Source: Paenibacillus flagellatus (GTDB taxonomy: Bacteria > Bacillota > Bacilli > Paenibacillales > NBRC-103111). From it: 64,000 nt of DNA. The position numbers and the translations under genes are program-made. Of the stretch, positions 43,301-52,159 are shown one piece after another; within the stretch, counting starts at the first letter, position 1, and each line of letters opens with the position of its first letter. Where the stretch lies: NCBI RefSeq assembly GCF_003217775.1, contig NZ_QJVJ01000012.1:126001-190000 (forward strand). Direction: 5' to 3'. The notes under the pieces were generated by a model. It was not told where the DNA came from. It saw nothing but the letters and a program-made list of their open reading frames with translations, and did no database searches.

Positions 43301-44636
43301 CTACGAGGCGCATGCCGGCGTCTTTCTCGGCAATCCGCCGCCGTCGTTCTCGAGCAGCCGGACGGTGTTCTGGCTGCGCTATTATGACGCGCAGCACAAA
43401 GAGCTGCCCGCCGAGAGGACGCAGTCGACGACGATCGAGACGCCTCGGGGCCGGTGGCTCGATTCGACGGTGTACGGCAAAGCGCCGGCCCAAGCGGCGT
43501 ATGCCCGCATCATCCTGCTCTGCTCCACGGCATGGGTCGCGACCGCTTATTACGACGATATCCGGCTGTACAAGCGGATCGAGCAGCCGGTCAACACGGC
43601 CCCGACCATAACGCCGATCGCCGCGCAGTATACGGTGAAGGACACGCCGACCGACCCGATCGCGTTCACGGTCGGCGACAAGGAGACGCCGGACCGATTG
43701 ACGATCGCGGCCGCCTCGTCGAATCCGGCCGTCGTGCCGGTGTCCGGCATCGCGCTTTCCGGCGAAGGCGCCGCCCGAACCGTTCGGGTGACGCCGGCGC
43801 CCGGAGCGACGGGACGCGCGACCGTCACGCTGACGGTCGGCGACGGGGAGCGGACCGCCGACGTCTCGTTCGACGTGTATGTCGTCTCGGCCGAGGCGCT
43901 GCCGTTGGCCGAATTCGGCAATAAGCGAACGTTCGACGTGAGCTGGAGCGGCGGTCCGCCGGAAGGATTGGGCGGCGTGAAGCTTTACTACAGCACGGAC
44001 GGCGGCGTCGGATGGAGCGCGTTCGGGGACGTCCGTACGTCCTCGCCCGTCTCCTTTACGGCGCCGGCGGACGGAGCTTACTTGTTCGCCGTCCGCGCGG
44101 TCGACGCCGCCGGCCGCGAAGAACGGCCGCCGAGCCGGCCGGAGGACGCGCAAGCCCGGACGATCGTCGATACGACGGCGCCGCTCGTCGTCTACTCGGG
44201 CAATGCCGGCACGTACGCGCTGGACGAACGGATCGCGATTGCGTGCTCCGCCGTCGACGAGCTGTCGGGCGTCGCCTCGAGCACCTGTACGTCGCTGGAA
44301 GGGCCGGCCTACCGGTACATCGGCCATCAGTCGCTTACGGCCGAAGCGGTCGACCGCGCCGGCAACGTCGGTACGGGGACGGCCGAGTTCACCGTGTACG
44401 CGGATCTTCCCGGCCTCCTGCGCCTTCTGCGCGGTTTCGTGACGCAGGAAGGGGTGGCCGACGCGCTGGCCGTCAAGCTGGAGCAGGCCGCCCGCTCGTC
44501 CGCGGAAGGCAGGGCGAATGCCGCGCGGGGGCAGCTGAACGCGTTCCTCCAGCAGCTTTCGGCCCAGACCGGCAAGTCCGTCGCGGCCGAGCACGCCGAG
44601 CTTCTCGGCCGGCTGGCTCGCGATGTGCTGGAGTGA
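40392..44636 (+). CDS. large secreted multidomain protein: beta-propeller, CBM-like, cadherin-like, C-terminal FIMAH-like module
   Basis: 1414 residues. The signal peptide covers about 1-33. Residues about 45-710 are a string of propeller-type repeats (DENGNVYGGIYS, EHNGKVYTSKKD, GPDGKLYMSSYMG, GPDGLVWGAANGVLFAF). Then come a beta-sandwich (about 715-800), a BIG2-like domain (about 805-890), a CBM4/9-like module (about 899-1055, VNVPNAGFEQIG), a cadherin-like module (about 1066-1160) and an FN3-like segment. A four-helix end (about 1340-1414, LLRLLRGFVTQEGV) fits the FIMAH module of Paenibacillus secreted proteins. No catalytic site is recognised; glycan binding or lyase-like activity is possible. 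AAGGAGG precedes the ATG pair at 40392/40395. Confidence 0.78.
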   Translation: MMRLRSMLGGVLAVMLASQGMLGGGGTPRASAERASGAAVQAVSGAFPEYGEPIDLGSPIQTPQTIDAAYGQEDGANVVYTTVSGSASSEQWAVFNVIDIDRGQLLGSYPLEGTSSAWAHVRTPDGRVFIGASKNMFVYSPVTKTVTNLGVPLPGTESIWALAADENGNVYGGIYSASVGGRVFRIDAKTLAATDVLGGKVDDGTAPGDDGKPEDYVRSLAYYNGYVYAGTGSTNGRVWRIDPTARTAERIELPGSPSDPAYGGRYDRMGAVYGMTVVGSQLFAFFNGPFTMHVYDLDRRQWRDKTIENVRGLLAVTPEHNGKVYTSKKDKFMWEIDTSTLEERPVMPFDGSIRSSAWMNVANVPDFPGTSMVTISYDGKVVLYDPPNGKSFAMRTLVEGQANNIQALERGPDGKLYMSSYMGTKAAQYDPASDTFRTFALGQAEGIGSVGDTLYYGVYPKAEIFGWNTKEPLPETSGPAKLFEIGEEQDRPFVLREAAGKLLIGTIPGYSTSGGALTVYDPAASAQSGRPVYEVFRNIVAGQSITGLAYRNGLVYGSTSIHGGLGGEPAASKAKLFVWDMATKTKLREWEPQADGLGGAVPLIGGLTIGPDGLVWGAANGVLFAFDPDTYELRKQKNVYPDLTNYGRWRPAQLAWGQNGYLYANLGGRLTIVDPYTLEHRAFNVGSTLFALDLHDNVYVAYGTRFAKLPLLSGPSDEAVTLLSPKAPANVPEGSDVTLTVRAKEGLAVRVTEGEETVARFVGQGPVPVTVVLPSPAVGAHRYALVADPQGGQEGVTIPVPAVTVHAFDGLTLAAGKTTLLVGETAPLTATAVYGPVTVPVGTKASFAASPADVVALDGASARGMKPGEAIVTATYNGRTASVRLTVRAEGPEDPTKVQVNVPNAGFEQIGPDGTAADWTIYSYKEDVASLGVSEEQARSGSRSFKVVDRSTSNSAGIASAYIPVEPGATYEAHAGVFLGNPPPSFSSSRTVFWLRYYDAQHKELPAERTQSTTIETPRGRWLDSTVYGKAPAQAAYARIILLCSTAWVATAYYDDIRLYKRIEQPVNTAPTITPIAAQYTVKDTPTDPIAFTVGDKETPDRLTIAAASSNPAVVPVSGIALSGEGAARTVRVTPAPGATGRATVTLTVGDGERTADVSFDVYVVSAEALPLAEFGNKRTFDVSWSGGPPEGLGGVKLYYSTDGGVGWSAFGDVRTSSPVSFTAPADGAYLFAVRAVDAAGREERPPSRPEDAQARTIVDTTAPLVVYSGNAGTYALDERIAIACSAVDELSGVASSTCTSLEGPAYRYIGHQSLTAEAVDRAGNVGTGTAEFTVYADLPGLLRLLRGFVTQEGVADALAVKLEQAARSSAEGRANAARGQLNAFLQQLSAQTGKSVAAEHAELLGRLARDVLE

Positions 44637-44673
44637 CCGGAACGGCGCTTCGGAAGCAGGACACCCGTAAGCG

Positions 44674-44713
44674 GACCGCCAGGGCGAACGCGCCCCGGCG
44701 GTCTTCTTTTCTT
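44674..44713 (+). terminator. terminator after the 1414-residue protein gene
   Basis: GACCGCCAGGGCG / CGCCCCGGCGGTC stem with one mismatch, loop AACG, then TTCTTTTCTT. Confidence 0.83.
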
Positions 44714-44854
44714 GAGCGAATCCGGAGGCGCCGCAAACCCTTAATATTTTCTTGATAATCGTAAGAATGCAGTATACCCCGCGCGACCGTTTCCGCGCAC
44801 AATGGAAACAGACAACGCCCGGCAACGACGAGGCGGAGAAAGGAAGGCGCTTGC

Positions 44855-45817
44855 ATGGAAATGGCATCCAAGCCGGCGGCGGCGAAGAGCAAACCGGCCC
44901 GCACCGTTCGCGGAGGCGAAACGTGGAGAAAGATGCGGAAGGACTGGGATTTGTACGCGCTGCTCCTGCCGGGGCTCGCTTTTTTGCTCGTATTCAAATA
45001 TACCCCGATGTACGGCCTGCTCATCTCGTTTCAGGATTTCAGCATATTCCGGGGCATCTCGGGCAGTCCGTGGGTCGGCCTGAAGCATTTCGAACGGCTC
45101 GTGCACACCGAGCAATTTATCGACGTCTTGACGAACACGATCTTGATCAGCGTGTACAAGCTCGTCTTTTTGTTCCCGCTGCCGATCGTCATCGCGGTGC
45201 TGCTGAACGAGCTGCGGCGGATGGCGTTCAAGCGGATCGTGCAGTCCGTCATCTATTTGCCCCACTTCATCTCATGGGTTATCGTCAGCGGCCTGTTCAT
45301 CAATTTGCTGTCCGTCAACGGAGGGCTCGTCAATACGGTCATCGAGCGAATGGGCGGGGAGCCGATCGCGTTTTTCCTCGACGAGAACGTGTTCCGCTCC
45401 GTCCTGGTCGGCACCGAAGGGTGGAAGGAGGTCGGCTGGGGGACGATCGTCTACTTGGCCGCGATCGCCTCGATCGACCCGCAGCTGTATGAAGCGGCCC
45501 GGATGGACGGCGCGAACCGGTTCCGCCAAATCGTGCACGTCACCGTACCGGGCATCGCCTCGACGATCGTGCTGATGCTCATTCTGAGACTGGGCAACAT
45601 GCTGGAGGCCGGGACCGAGCAAGTTCTCGTCATGTACAACCCGGTCGTCTACAACGTCGCCGACGTCATCGGCTCTTACGTATACCGCGTCGGTCTGGGC
45701 GCGTCCGATTACAGCTTCTCGACCGCCGTCGGCCTGTTCGAGTCGGTCGTCGCCTTCGCGCTGATCGTGACCGGCAATTGGTTTTGCAAAACGTATCTGG
45801 GAAGGAGCATCTGGTAA
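44855..45817 (+). CDS. ABC sugar-transporter permease (LplB-like)
   Basis: A 320-residue inner-membrane permease with six transmembrane helices of the MalF-type class. The EAA loop that contacts the ATPase is YEAARMDGANRFRQIVHVTVPGI. The N-terminus (WDLYALLLPGLAFLLVFKYTPMYG) is typical of the LplB/YteP group that imports oligosaccharides. AAAGGAAGG lies before the ATG. Its stop overlaps the next start by one base (TAATG). No ATPase gene is in the cluster; such systems generally share an MsmX-type ATPase. Confidence 0.93.
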   Translation: MEMASKPAAAKSKPARTVRGGETWRKMRKDWDLYALLLPGLAFLLVFKYTPMYGLLISFQDFSIFRGISGSPWVGLKHFERLVHTEQFIDVLTNTILISVYKLVFLFPLPIVIAVLLNELRRMAFKRIVQSVIYLPHFISWVIVSGLFINLLSVNGGLVNTVIERMGGEPIAFFLDENVFRSVLVGTEGWKEVGWGTIVYLAAIASIDPQLYEAARMDGANRFRQIVHVTVPGIASTIVLMLILRLGNMLEAGTEQVLVMYNPVVYNVADVIGSYVYRVGLGASDYSFSTAVGLFESVVAFALIVTGNWFCKTYLGRSIW

Positions 45818-46716
45818 TGGCCCGGTCGCATGCCCGCATTCGCGAATCGTTCGGCGAGCGTCTGTTCTCCGTCGCCAATTACGCGTTTTTCACGCTGCTG
45901 GGCTTAGCGACGCTGTTCCCGTTTCTGAACATCGTCGCCAAGTCGCTCAGCAGCGAAGCCGCCGTCGTCTCCGGGCTCGTCACGGTCTATCCGATCGACT
46001 TCCAGACCGGCACGTACGAGCTCGTCCTCGGCAACAAGCAGTTCATCAACTCGATCAAAATAACGGTGTTCGTCACCCTCGTCGGCACGCTGTGCAGCAT
46101 GCTGCTGACGGTCGTATCGGCCTACCCGCTGTCCAAGCCGGGGCTTGCGTACCGCAAGCCGCTGCTGCTCGTCTTCATCTTCACGATGCTGTTCAACGGC
46201 GGCTTGATCCCGACTTACCTGCTGATGCAGAAGCTGGGGCTCGTCAACACCGTGTGGTCGCTGTTTATTACCGGTATGATCAGCGTCTTCAACATGCTCA
46301 TCGTCAAAAATTATTTCGAGGGCTTGCCGGAAAGCTTGGAGGAATCGGCCAAGCTGGACGGCGCCTCGAACGTGCGGGTGCTGTTCGGCATCGTCCTGCC
46401 GCTGTCGATGCCGGTGCTGGCCACCGTCGGCCTGTTCTACGCGGTGACGCTGTGGAACGGGTACTTCAGCGCGATGGTGTACGTGACCGACCCGGCGCTG
46501 AAGCCGCTCCAGCTGTACTTGAAGGAGCTGATCGCCGCGACGGACGACGTGCTGAAGCAGTCCGGGGAAATCGACGTCAGCCGCGATTTGAACCAGACGC
46601 CGGAGGCGGTGCAGGCCGCATCGGTCATTACGGCGACGGTGCCGATTTTGTGCGTGTATCCGTTTCTGCAAAAATATTTCGTCAAAGGCGTTCTCGTCGG
46701 GTCGGTCAAAGGGTGA
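45817..46716 (+). CDS. ABC sugar-transporter permease (LplC/YtcP-like)
   Basis: The second permease of the pair: 299 residues, six helices, MalG-type. The EAA loop is LEESAKLDGASNVRVLFGIVLPLSMP. ATG 45817 overlaps the preceding TAA, with GGAAGGAG just upstream; an open extension to 45778 is inside the first permease gene. With the 44855 product it should form the transmembrane channel fed by the binding protein at 50473. The next gene is the response regulator. Confidence 0.93.
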   Translation: MARSHARIRESFGERLFSVANYAFFTLLGLATLFPFLNIVAKSLSSEAAVVSGLVTVYPIDFQTGTYELVLGNKQFINSIKITVFVTLVGTLCSMLLTVVSAYPLSKPGLAYRKPLLLVFIFTMLFNGGLIPTYLLMQKLGLVNTVWSLFITGMISVFNMLIVKNYFEGLPESLEESAKLDGASNVRVLFGIVLPLSMPVLATVGLFYAVTLWNGYFSAMVYVTDPALKPLQLYLKELIAATDDVLKQSGEIDVSRDLNQTPEAVQAASVITATVPILCVYPFLQKYFVKGVLVGSVKG

Positions 46717-46836
46717 CCGGCGCCGGGACGCTCGCGCCAAGCCTTGCGCCAGGGACGTTTTTCCAGCCGGGAAACGTGCCTCGCGCGGGCTCTTTTTGCT
46801 AGAATAGAACCAACCGACCGTATAGGAGTGGACCCG

Positions 46837-48429
46837 ATGATCAAGATCTTGCTGGTGGACGACGAGGGAATGACGCGCGGCGGGCTCAAGGAGTTCGTCG
46901 ATTGGGACCGGCTCGGCATCGAGGTGGCGGCGGAAGCCGCCGACGGCGTCGAGGCGCTGGCCGCATTCGAGCGGTGCCGGCCGGACATCGTCCTGACCGA
47001 CGTCCGGATGCCGCGGCTGGACGGGCTGGAGATGGCCGCGCGGCTGAGGGAAGCGCATCCCGACTGCCAAATCGTCTTTATGAGCGGATATTCGGATACG
47101 CCGTACTTGAAAAAGGCGATCAAGCTGAACGCCGTCGACTATATCGAAAAACCGGTGCAGATCGGCGAGCTCGAGCAGCTGCTCGCCCGGATCGCCGAAC
47201 GGATCCGGCAGGACCGGGAGAGGCGCCTGCACGAGCTCGAGCTGGTGCGGCAGCTGAGCCGCAGCTTGCCCGAACGGACGGAAGGCATCGTCCGCCGTCT
47301 GCTCGCCCTGTCCTCGCCGGCCGATCCCGATTGGCCGGCCGTACGCGAGGAGCTGGAGCGGCTCCCCGGCGGCTTCCCGGTCGAGGGCAGCTTCGTCTGC
47401 TGCGTCTTTACGACCCGCGAGCCGGGCATGTGGCCGGACTGGCGGGAGACGGCGCACCGTCTGGCCGAGGAGGCGAAGCTGCCGATGCTCGCGGCGGTGC
47501 TGGACGGCCGCGGCGTCGCGGTGCTGGCGGCGCACCCGAAGCGCGAGCAGGAGAAGCTGTCGCTGTGGCTCAACCGGATGACCGACCGCGCGAAGGCGGA
47601 GGAGAGAGGCGGCTGCGCCGTCGGAGTCGGCGAGGAGCGCCACCATCCCGCCGCGGTCCGAGGCTCCTTCGAGCAGGCGGAGCGGGCGCTGCTGCTGACG
47701 TTTTACCGGGGCTGGAACACGGTGCTCGCCTTTCGCGAATTTCCGCAGACGACGGGGAGAGCCGAGCTGCGGCTGTTCGACAAGCGAAGCTTCATCCGGT
47801 TCGAGGAGGCGCTGCGTCAGCAGGACATCGGCGCCGCGGCCGGGCTGCTGGACGAGACGGTGAACGAGCTGCTGCTGTATCCGCAATCGGACGTCGGGGC
47901 AGTGCGCCGGAAGCTGTTCCGCTGGTACGTCGCGTTGGCCAAAGCGTATCCGGAATCGATGTGGGAATTCGAGAAGGACGAGCTGTGGGCGTCGGTATTC
48001 GTCTCCGGCGAGCTGTACACGATCCGCGGCTTCATGATCGGCCGTATGAACGCCATACGCGAAGCCCGCGAGACGGCCGGCTCCGGACCGTCGTCGGACA
48101 AGGCCGTTATCCGCGAGGCGCTTCAGTACATCCATAAGGAGTACGCCCATACGATATCGATCTCGGCGATCGCCGAGCACGTTTATTTGACGCCGACGTA
48201 TTTGTGCATTTTGTTCAAGAAGGAGCAGGGCGTCTCCATCCACGATTACATCACGAGGCTGCGCATCGAGAAGGCGAAGCGGCTGCTGGCGGACCGGAAG
48301 CTGAAGCTGTACGAGGTCGCGCAGAGGGTCGGCTATCAGGACGCCAATTATTTCGCCAAAGTATTCCGCAAGGCGGCGGGCATGAATCCGTCGGAATTCC
48401 GGGAATCCGTTTTGCAGGAGTCGATATGA
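46837..48429 (+). CDS. response regulator with AraC-type output (YesN-like)
   Basis: 530 residues. Receiver domain 1-120 with acidic pocket Asp8/Asp9, phosphoacceptor Asp55 (PDIVLTDVRMP) and conserved Lys in IEKPVQ. A variable middle follows, and the AraC double helix-turn-helix is at about 425-525 (IAEHVYLTPTYLCILFKKEQG, VAQRVGYQDANYFAKVFRKAAGMNP). It would activate the transport and glycosidase genes around it. AGGAGTG precedes ATG 46837. The stop overlaps the kinase start (ATGA), so the pair is coupled. Confidence 0.93.
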   Translation: MIKILLVDDEGMTRGGLKEFVDWDRLGIEVAAEAADGVEALAAFERCRPDIVLTDVRMPRLDGLEMAARLREAHPDCQIVFMSGYSDTPYLKKAIKLNAVDYIEKPVQIGELEQLLARIAERIRQDRERRLHELELVRQLSRSLPERTEGIVRRLLALSSPADPDWPAVREELERLPGGFPVEGSFVCCVFTTREPGMWPDWRETAHRLAEEAKLPMLAAVLDGRGVAVLAAHPKREQEKLSLWLNRMTDRAKAEERGGCAVGVGEERHHPAAVRGSFEQAERALLLTFYRGWNTVLAFREFPQTTGRAELRLFDKRSFIRFEEALRQQDIGAAAGLLDETVNELLLYPQSDVGAVRRKLFRWYVALAKAYPESMWEFEKDELWASVFVSGELYTIRGFMIGRMNAIREARETAGSGPSSDKAVIREALQYIHKEYAHTISISAIAEHVYLTPTYLCILFKKEQGVSIHDYITRLRIEKAKRLLADRKLKLYEVAQRVGYQDANYFAKVFRKAAGMNPSEFRESVLQESI

Positions 48430-50237
48430 AAGCGTTTCCCAAAATACGCCGCGGATTCCATAATTTGCGCATCAAATACAAGCTGCTGCTGTCGTTCGGC
48501 CTGCTTCTGTCGATCGCGGTCGGGACGATCTCGTACGTCTCGTATCATAAAACGTCGTCGATGATCGAGCACAACGTGGTGCAGGCGACGAAAAGCGCCT
48601 TCGAGCAGGCGAATCAATTCATCGCCTACAAGCTGAACAACGCGAAAGACTTGTCCGGCATGCTGTTTATGGACGAGTCGCTCAACCGCATTTTGGGCAA
48701 GGGCGGGGCCGGCTACGCCTTGAACGACCAGCTGGACGACTACGGGGAGCTGCAAAGCATCGTCCGTACCGCGCAGAACAGCCGGGACGTATTCAGCATC
48801 CGGCTGTACGTCAACAATGCGGCCATCTACGCCCGCGAGAACATGACCTTCTTCGATATGGCCGATATCCGGGGCGAGCCGTGGTTCGCCGACATGATGA
48901 GCAACCCGGACGGCATCTACTGCCGGCCTACGTACGCGTACGATTTCAAGGACGCCCGCGGAACGCGCAACCTGATCTCGTGCGTCCGGACGCTGCAGCT
49001 GGGCGGCTTCGAAGGGCGCCTGCTGGGCGTCGTGTCGGTCGACCTGCTGGAGGAGACGATTCGCGACATTATTTTGCAGACGGGCATTACCCGCAACGGC
49101 CAGGTGTACTTGCTGGACGGCGCCGGCAACATCATATCCGGCCCGGATGCGGCCCAGTACGGGCGCAGCCTCGCTTCCGTGCGGACGCTCGCCGGTCTGA
49201 CGGACGACGCCGGCGGCACGATCGATTCGACCGTATCCGGGAACCCGTCCATCGTCATCCACCGGAAGATCGAGGGGACGAATTGGCGGCTTGTCGCCGT
49301 CATCCCGGAGAAGGAAATCGCCGAGCAGAGCCGTCTGCTGGCCCGGGATTTGCTGGGGGTGCTTCTCGTCGTCCTGCTGCTTGCGGTCGGCACGGCGTTC
49401 TGGATATCCGAAGGGATTACGCGGCGAATCGTCATGCTGCTGCGCCAAATCCGCAAAATCGAGGACGAGCGGTGGGACGTCCGGCCGCCGGCCGGGGACG
49501 GGGACGAGGTCGGCGTGCTGCACGACCATTTGTACCGGATGAGCCAGACGATGCAGAAGCTGATCCAGGAGAAATACCAGGTCGAGGTGTCCAAAAAGAC
49601 GGCCGAGCTGCGGGCGCTGCAGGCGCAGATCAACCCCCACTTTCTGTACAATACGCTCGATCTGATCCATTGGATGGCGCTCAAGCAGCGCGCACCGGAC
49701 ATCAGCGACGTCGTCGGCCGGCTGGCGAAATTTTTCCGGCTCAGCCTGAGCCGGGGGCGGGATATCATTACGCTCGGGGAAGAGCTGGAGCACGTCCGGA
49801 CGTACTTGGACATCCAGAACAGACGGTTCGGCGACTCGATCGGGCAAGTGTACGAGATCGAACCGGGGATCGAGACGTGCGCGACGGTCAAAATCATGCT
49901 GCAGCCGATCGTCGAAAACGCGATTTTGCACGGCATTCAGGAGCGCGAGGACAAGCGGGGGACGATCCGGATCGCCGGCCGCAGGGACGGGGGCGATATC
50001 GAGCTCGTCGTCGAGGACGACGGAGTCGGCATGGACCGGGAGACGCTCGAACGGATCCGCCGGCGAGACCCGGGCACCGGCTACGGCGTGCACAACGTCG
50101 CGGAAAAGATCCGGCTCTACTACGGCGACCGGTACGGGATCGCGTACGAGAGCGAGCCGGGACGGGGAACCCGAGTGACGATCCGGATTCCCGCCGTCGC
50201 CCGTTCGGGCGCAGAAGCCGGAGACGAACGTTCGTGA
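48426..50237 (+). CDS. sensor histidine kinase (YesM-like)
   Basis: 603 residues: transmembrane helix at about 18-40, extracellular Cache-type sensor (about 45-295), second helix at about 303-325, HAMP at about 325-385, His_kinase with phosphoacceptor His405 (QINPHFLYNTLDLIHWM), and HATPase at about 490-595 (PIVENAILHGI, VEDDGVGMD). It senses an extracellular signal, probably a sugar or the loaded binding protein, and phosphorylates the 46837 regulator. The start overlaps the regulator stop. Confidence 0.93.
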   Translation: MKAFPKIRRGFHNLRIKYKLLLSFGLLLSIAVGTISYVSYHKTSSMIEHNVVQATKSAFEQANQFIAYKLNNAKDLSGMLFMDESLNRILGKGGAGYALNDQLDDYGELQSIVRTAQNSRDVFSIRLYVNNAAIYARENMTFFDMADIRGEPWFADMMSNPDGIYCRPTYAYDFKDARGTRNLISCVRTLQLGGFEGRLLGVVSVDLLEETIRDIILQTGITRNGQVYLLDGAGNIISGPDAAQYGRSLASVRTLAGLTDDAGGTIDSTVSGNPSIVIHRKIEGTNWRLVAVIPEKEIAEQSRLLARDLLGVLLVVLLLAVGTAFWISEGITRRIVMLLRQIRKIEDERWDVRPPAGDGDEVGVLHDHLYRMSQTMQKLIQEKYQVEVSKKTAELRALQAQINPHFLYNTLDLIHWMALKQRAPDISDVVGRLAKFFRLSLSRGRDIITLGEELEHVRTYLDIQNRRFGDSIGQVYEIEPGIETCATVKIMLQPIVENAILHGIQEREDKRGTIRIAGRRDGGDIELVVEDDGVGMDRETLERIRRRDPGTGYGVHNVAEKIRLYYGDRYGIAYESEPGRGTRVTIRIPAVARSGAEAGDERS

Positions 50238-50428
50238 GTCTGGCCCCCTTTCGGGCGTGATCCGGCTATCGCGCCTCATGCTTCCCGGGCGCGCCGCCGC
50301 CGCGGGCTGACGGCCGGCTTGCGGTTTCGGACAAGAGACGGCGATGCGACTCGAGCTTCGCCGGCCGCCAGCCGTTTTGGACAACAAACCGAGCGACTGC
50401 GAACAAATACCGTTTCCCGGCATCATGA

Positions 50429-50434
50429 TATAGT
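50429..50434 (+). promoter_or_regulatory. probable extended -10 of the binding-protein gene
   Basis: TGATATAGT (TATAGT at 50429-50434), 39 bases before ATG 50473. The -35 region is weak, as expected of an activated promoter. Confidence 0.45.
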
Positions 50435-50472
50435 GAAAGCGTATTCGACATTACGCGTATGGGGGAGACGAC

Positions 50473-51963
50473 ATGAAGAAGGCAATTGCCGGCATCGCCA
50501 GCTTGGCGCTGGCGTTCTCCGTGCTTGCGGCATGCGGCGCGGGCAAGGACGACGCCACGGGCGCGAGCGGCGGTCAAACCGGAACGGAGGCGAATGTGCC
50601 CAAGCCGGAGCTTCGCCAATTGGGCTTCGCCCGGAATTTCGACCCGAATCAGGACCCGGTCGCCAAGTTTCTCGAGGACAAGACGGGCTATAAGGTCAAG
50701 TACGAGGCGCTTCCGCTCGAGAATACCGACGACAAGCTCAACCTGCTGATGGCCAACAAGGAGCCGTACGACATCTTGAAGCTGTCGGGCTCGCAATATA
50801 ACCGTCTGGCCGCCCAAGGCGCCTTGGAGCCGCTCGACGAGCTGCTTGCCAAATACGGGAAGACGCTGCTTGCGGTCAACGATCCGGAAACGTTCGAGAA
50901 CGCCAAGGTCGACGGTAAAATTTACGGCATCCCGGAAAAGCACCCTCGCGCGTTCGTCGGCAGCTCGCTGGCCGTCCGCCAAGATTTGCTCGACGAGCTC
51001 GGCATGAAGGTGCCGACGACGCTCGACGAATTTTACGAGCTGCTGAAGGCGATCAAGGCGAAGAAGGGCATCATTCCGTTCAGCGGCTTCGAGAGCATCG
51101 TGCCGGAAATTTCCGGGGCGTTCGGCATCGTGACGAGCTTCGAGGACCGGAACGGCAAGCTGATTCACCGGCTGGAAGATCCGGGCATGAAGGAATATCT
51201 GGCTTTCATGAACAAGCTGTACACGGAAGGGCTGCTCGACCAGGAATGGCCGGTGAACAAGTCGGCGACCGTGCAGCAGAAGTTCACCTCGGGCAAGGCC
51301 GGCGTCATTACGTACGGCTGGGGCGTCGCTCCGGCGGTCACGACGGCGCTCGAGAAAAACTTCCCGAACTCGAAAATCGCCATCATCCCTTCCTTGAAGG
51401 GCAAGGACGGCCAAGCGTCCAACTGGCTGCAGGGCGGCGGGGTCAGCTGGTATATCGCCATCCCGAAGTCGTCCAAGCATAAAGAGGATGCGATGAAATA
51501 CCTCGATCTGAAGGTGCAGCCGGATACGTTCAAGGCGCTCGCCGTCGGGGAGGAAAACGTCGAATACAAAACCGAGAACGGCAAAATGTTCCCGATATTG
51601 CCGAGGTTCAACGAGAGCCGCGGCAACGCCGACTGGTTCATTACGAGCACCGACGCCAAGGCGTACGAGGAGCTGTGGCTGCTGCGCGTGCGCAAGGACA
51701 ACGTGCTGTACAACACGTTCGAGGAAATTCAAAAGCAGGCGTCCATCTCGGTCAAGGACCCGACGCTGCTCGCCCCGCCGCTGCCGGTTGTGGGCAACAA
51801 CATGCAGAAGCTGAACAAGCTGGAGAACGACTACATCGTCAAGGCGATCGCCGGCGCGGAGAAGCTGGACGGATACGACAACTTCGTCAAGCAGTGGAAC
51901 GGCCAGGGCGGCACCGAGGTGCTGCAGGCGCTGTCCGACTGGTACGCCAAGTCGAAAAAGTAA
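50473..51963 (+). CDS. ABC-transporter solute-binding lipoprotein (sugar type)
   Basis: A 496-residue lipoprotein; lipobox LAAC (Cys21), then a short Gly/Thr linker. The mature part has LMANKEPYDILKLSG, GKIYGIPEKHPRAFVGSSLAVRQDL and a C-terminus ending ALSDWYAKSKK, as in LplA/YtcQ-type oligosaccharide-binding proteins. It pairs naturally with the permeases at 44855 and 45817. GGGGGAG precedes the ATG. The gene has its own promoter candidate and terminator, which may allow higher expression than the rest of the operon. Confidence 0.92.
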   Translation: MKKAIAGIASLALAFSVLAACGAGKDDATGASGGQTGTEANVPKPELRQLGFARNFDPNQDPVAKFLEDKTGYKVKYEALPLENTDDKLNLLMANKEPYDILKLSGSQYNRLAAQGALEPLDELLAKYGKTLLAVNDPETFENAKVDGKIYGIPEKHPRAFVGSSLAVRQDLLDELGMKVPTTLDEFYELLKAIKAKKGIIPFSGFESIVPEISGAFGIVTSFEDRNGKLIHRLEDPGMKEYLAFMNKLYTEGLLDQEWPVNKSATVQQKFTSGKAGVITYGWGVAPAVTTALEKNFPNSKIAIIPSLKGKDGQASNWLQGGGVSWYIAIPKSSKHKEDAMKYLDLKVQPDTFKALAVGEENVEYKTENGKMFPILPRFNESRGNADWFITSTDAKAYEELWLLRVRKDNVLYNTFEEIQKQASISVKDPTLLAPPLPVVGNNMQKLNKLENDYIVKAIAGAEKLDGYDNFVKQWNGQGGTEVLQALSDWYAKSKK

Positions 51964-51968
51964 AGCGG

Positions 51969-52001
51969 GGAGAGCCGGAGCGTATGCCGGCTCTCTTTGC
52001 T
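51969..52001 (+). terminator. terminator after the binding-protein gene
   Basis: AGAGCCGG (51971-51978) / CCGGCTCT (51987-51994), followed by CTTTGCT. Confidence 0.75.
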
Positions 52002-52159
52002 TTGCGGCCGCGGGTCCGGGAAGCCGCTCCTTTCCTCGCTCCGGGGGAGAAAAATCGAAAGAAATTCCCCGTAATCGTACGATCGTAGTCTTCTGTTTCC
52101 CGTCCGGCGGCTTCACAATGGGAAGGAGTACGATAGATACGGAACGGAGGAGTCGATGG

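Noticed and set aside
40254-44867. A minus-strand open frame of about 1537 codons covering the whole 1414-residue protein gene
   Set aside because: It is the mirror frame of a GC-rich gene with strong third-position bias. It is Arg/Asp/Val-rich, has no ribosome site and no recognisable domain.
45904-50426. Long minus-strand open frames opposite the permease, response-regulator and kinase genes
   Set aside because: They are antisense shadows. The plus strand has clear domains, start overlaps and catalytic residues over the same span.
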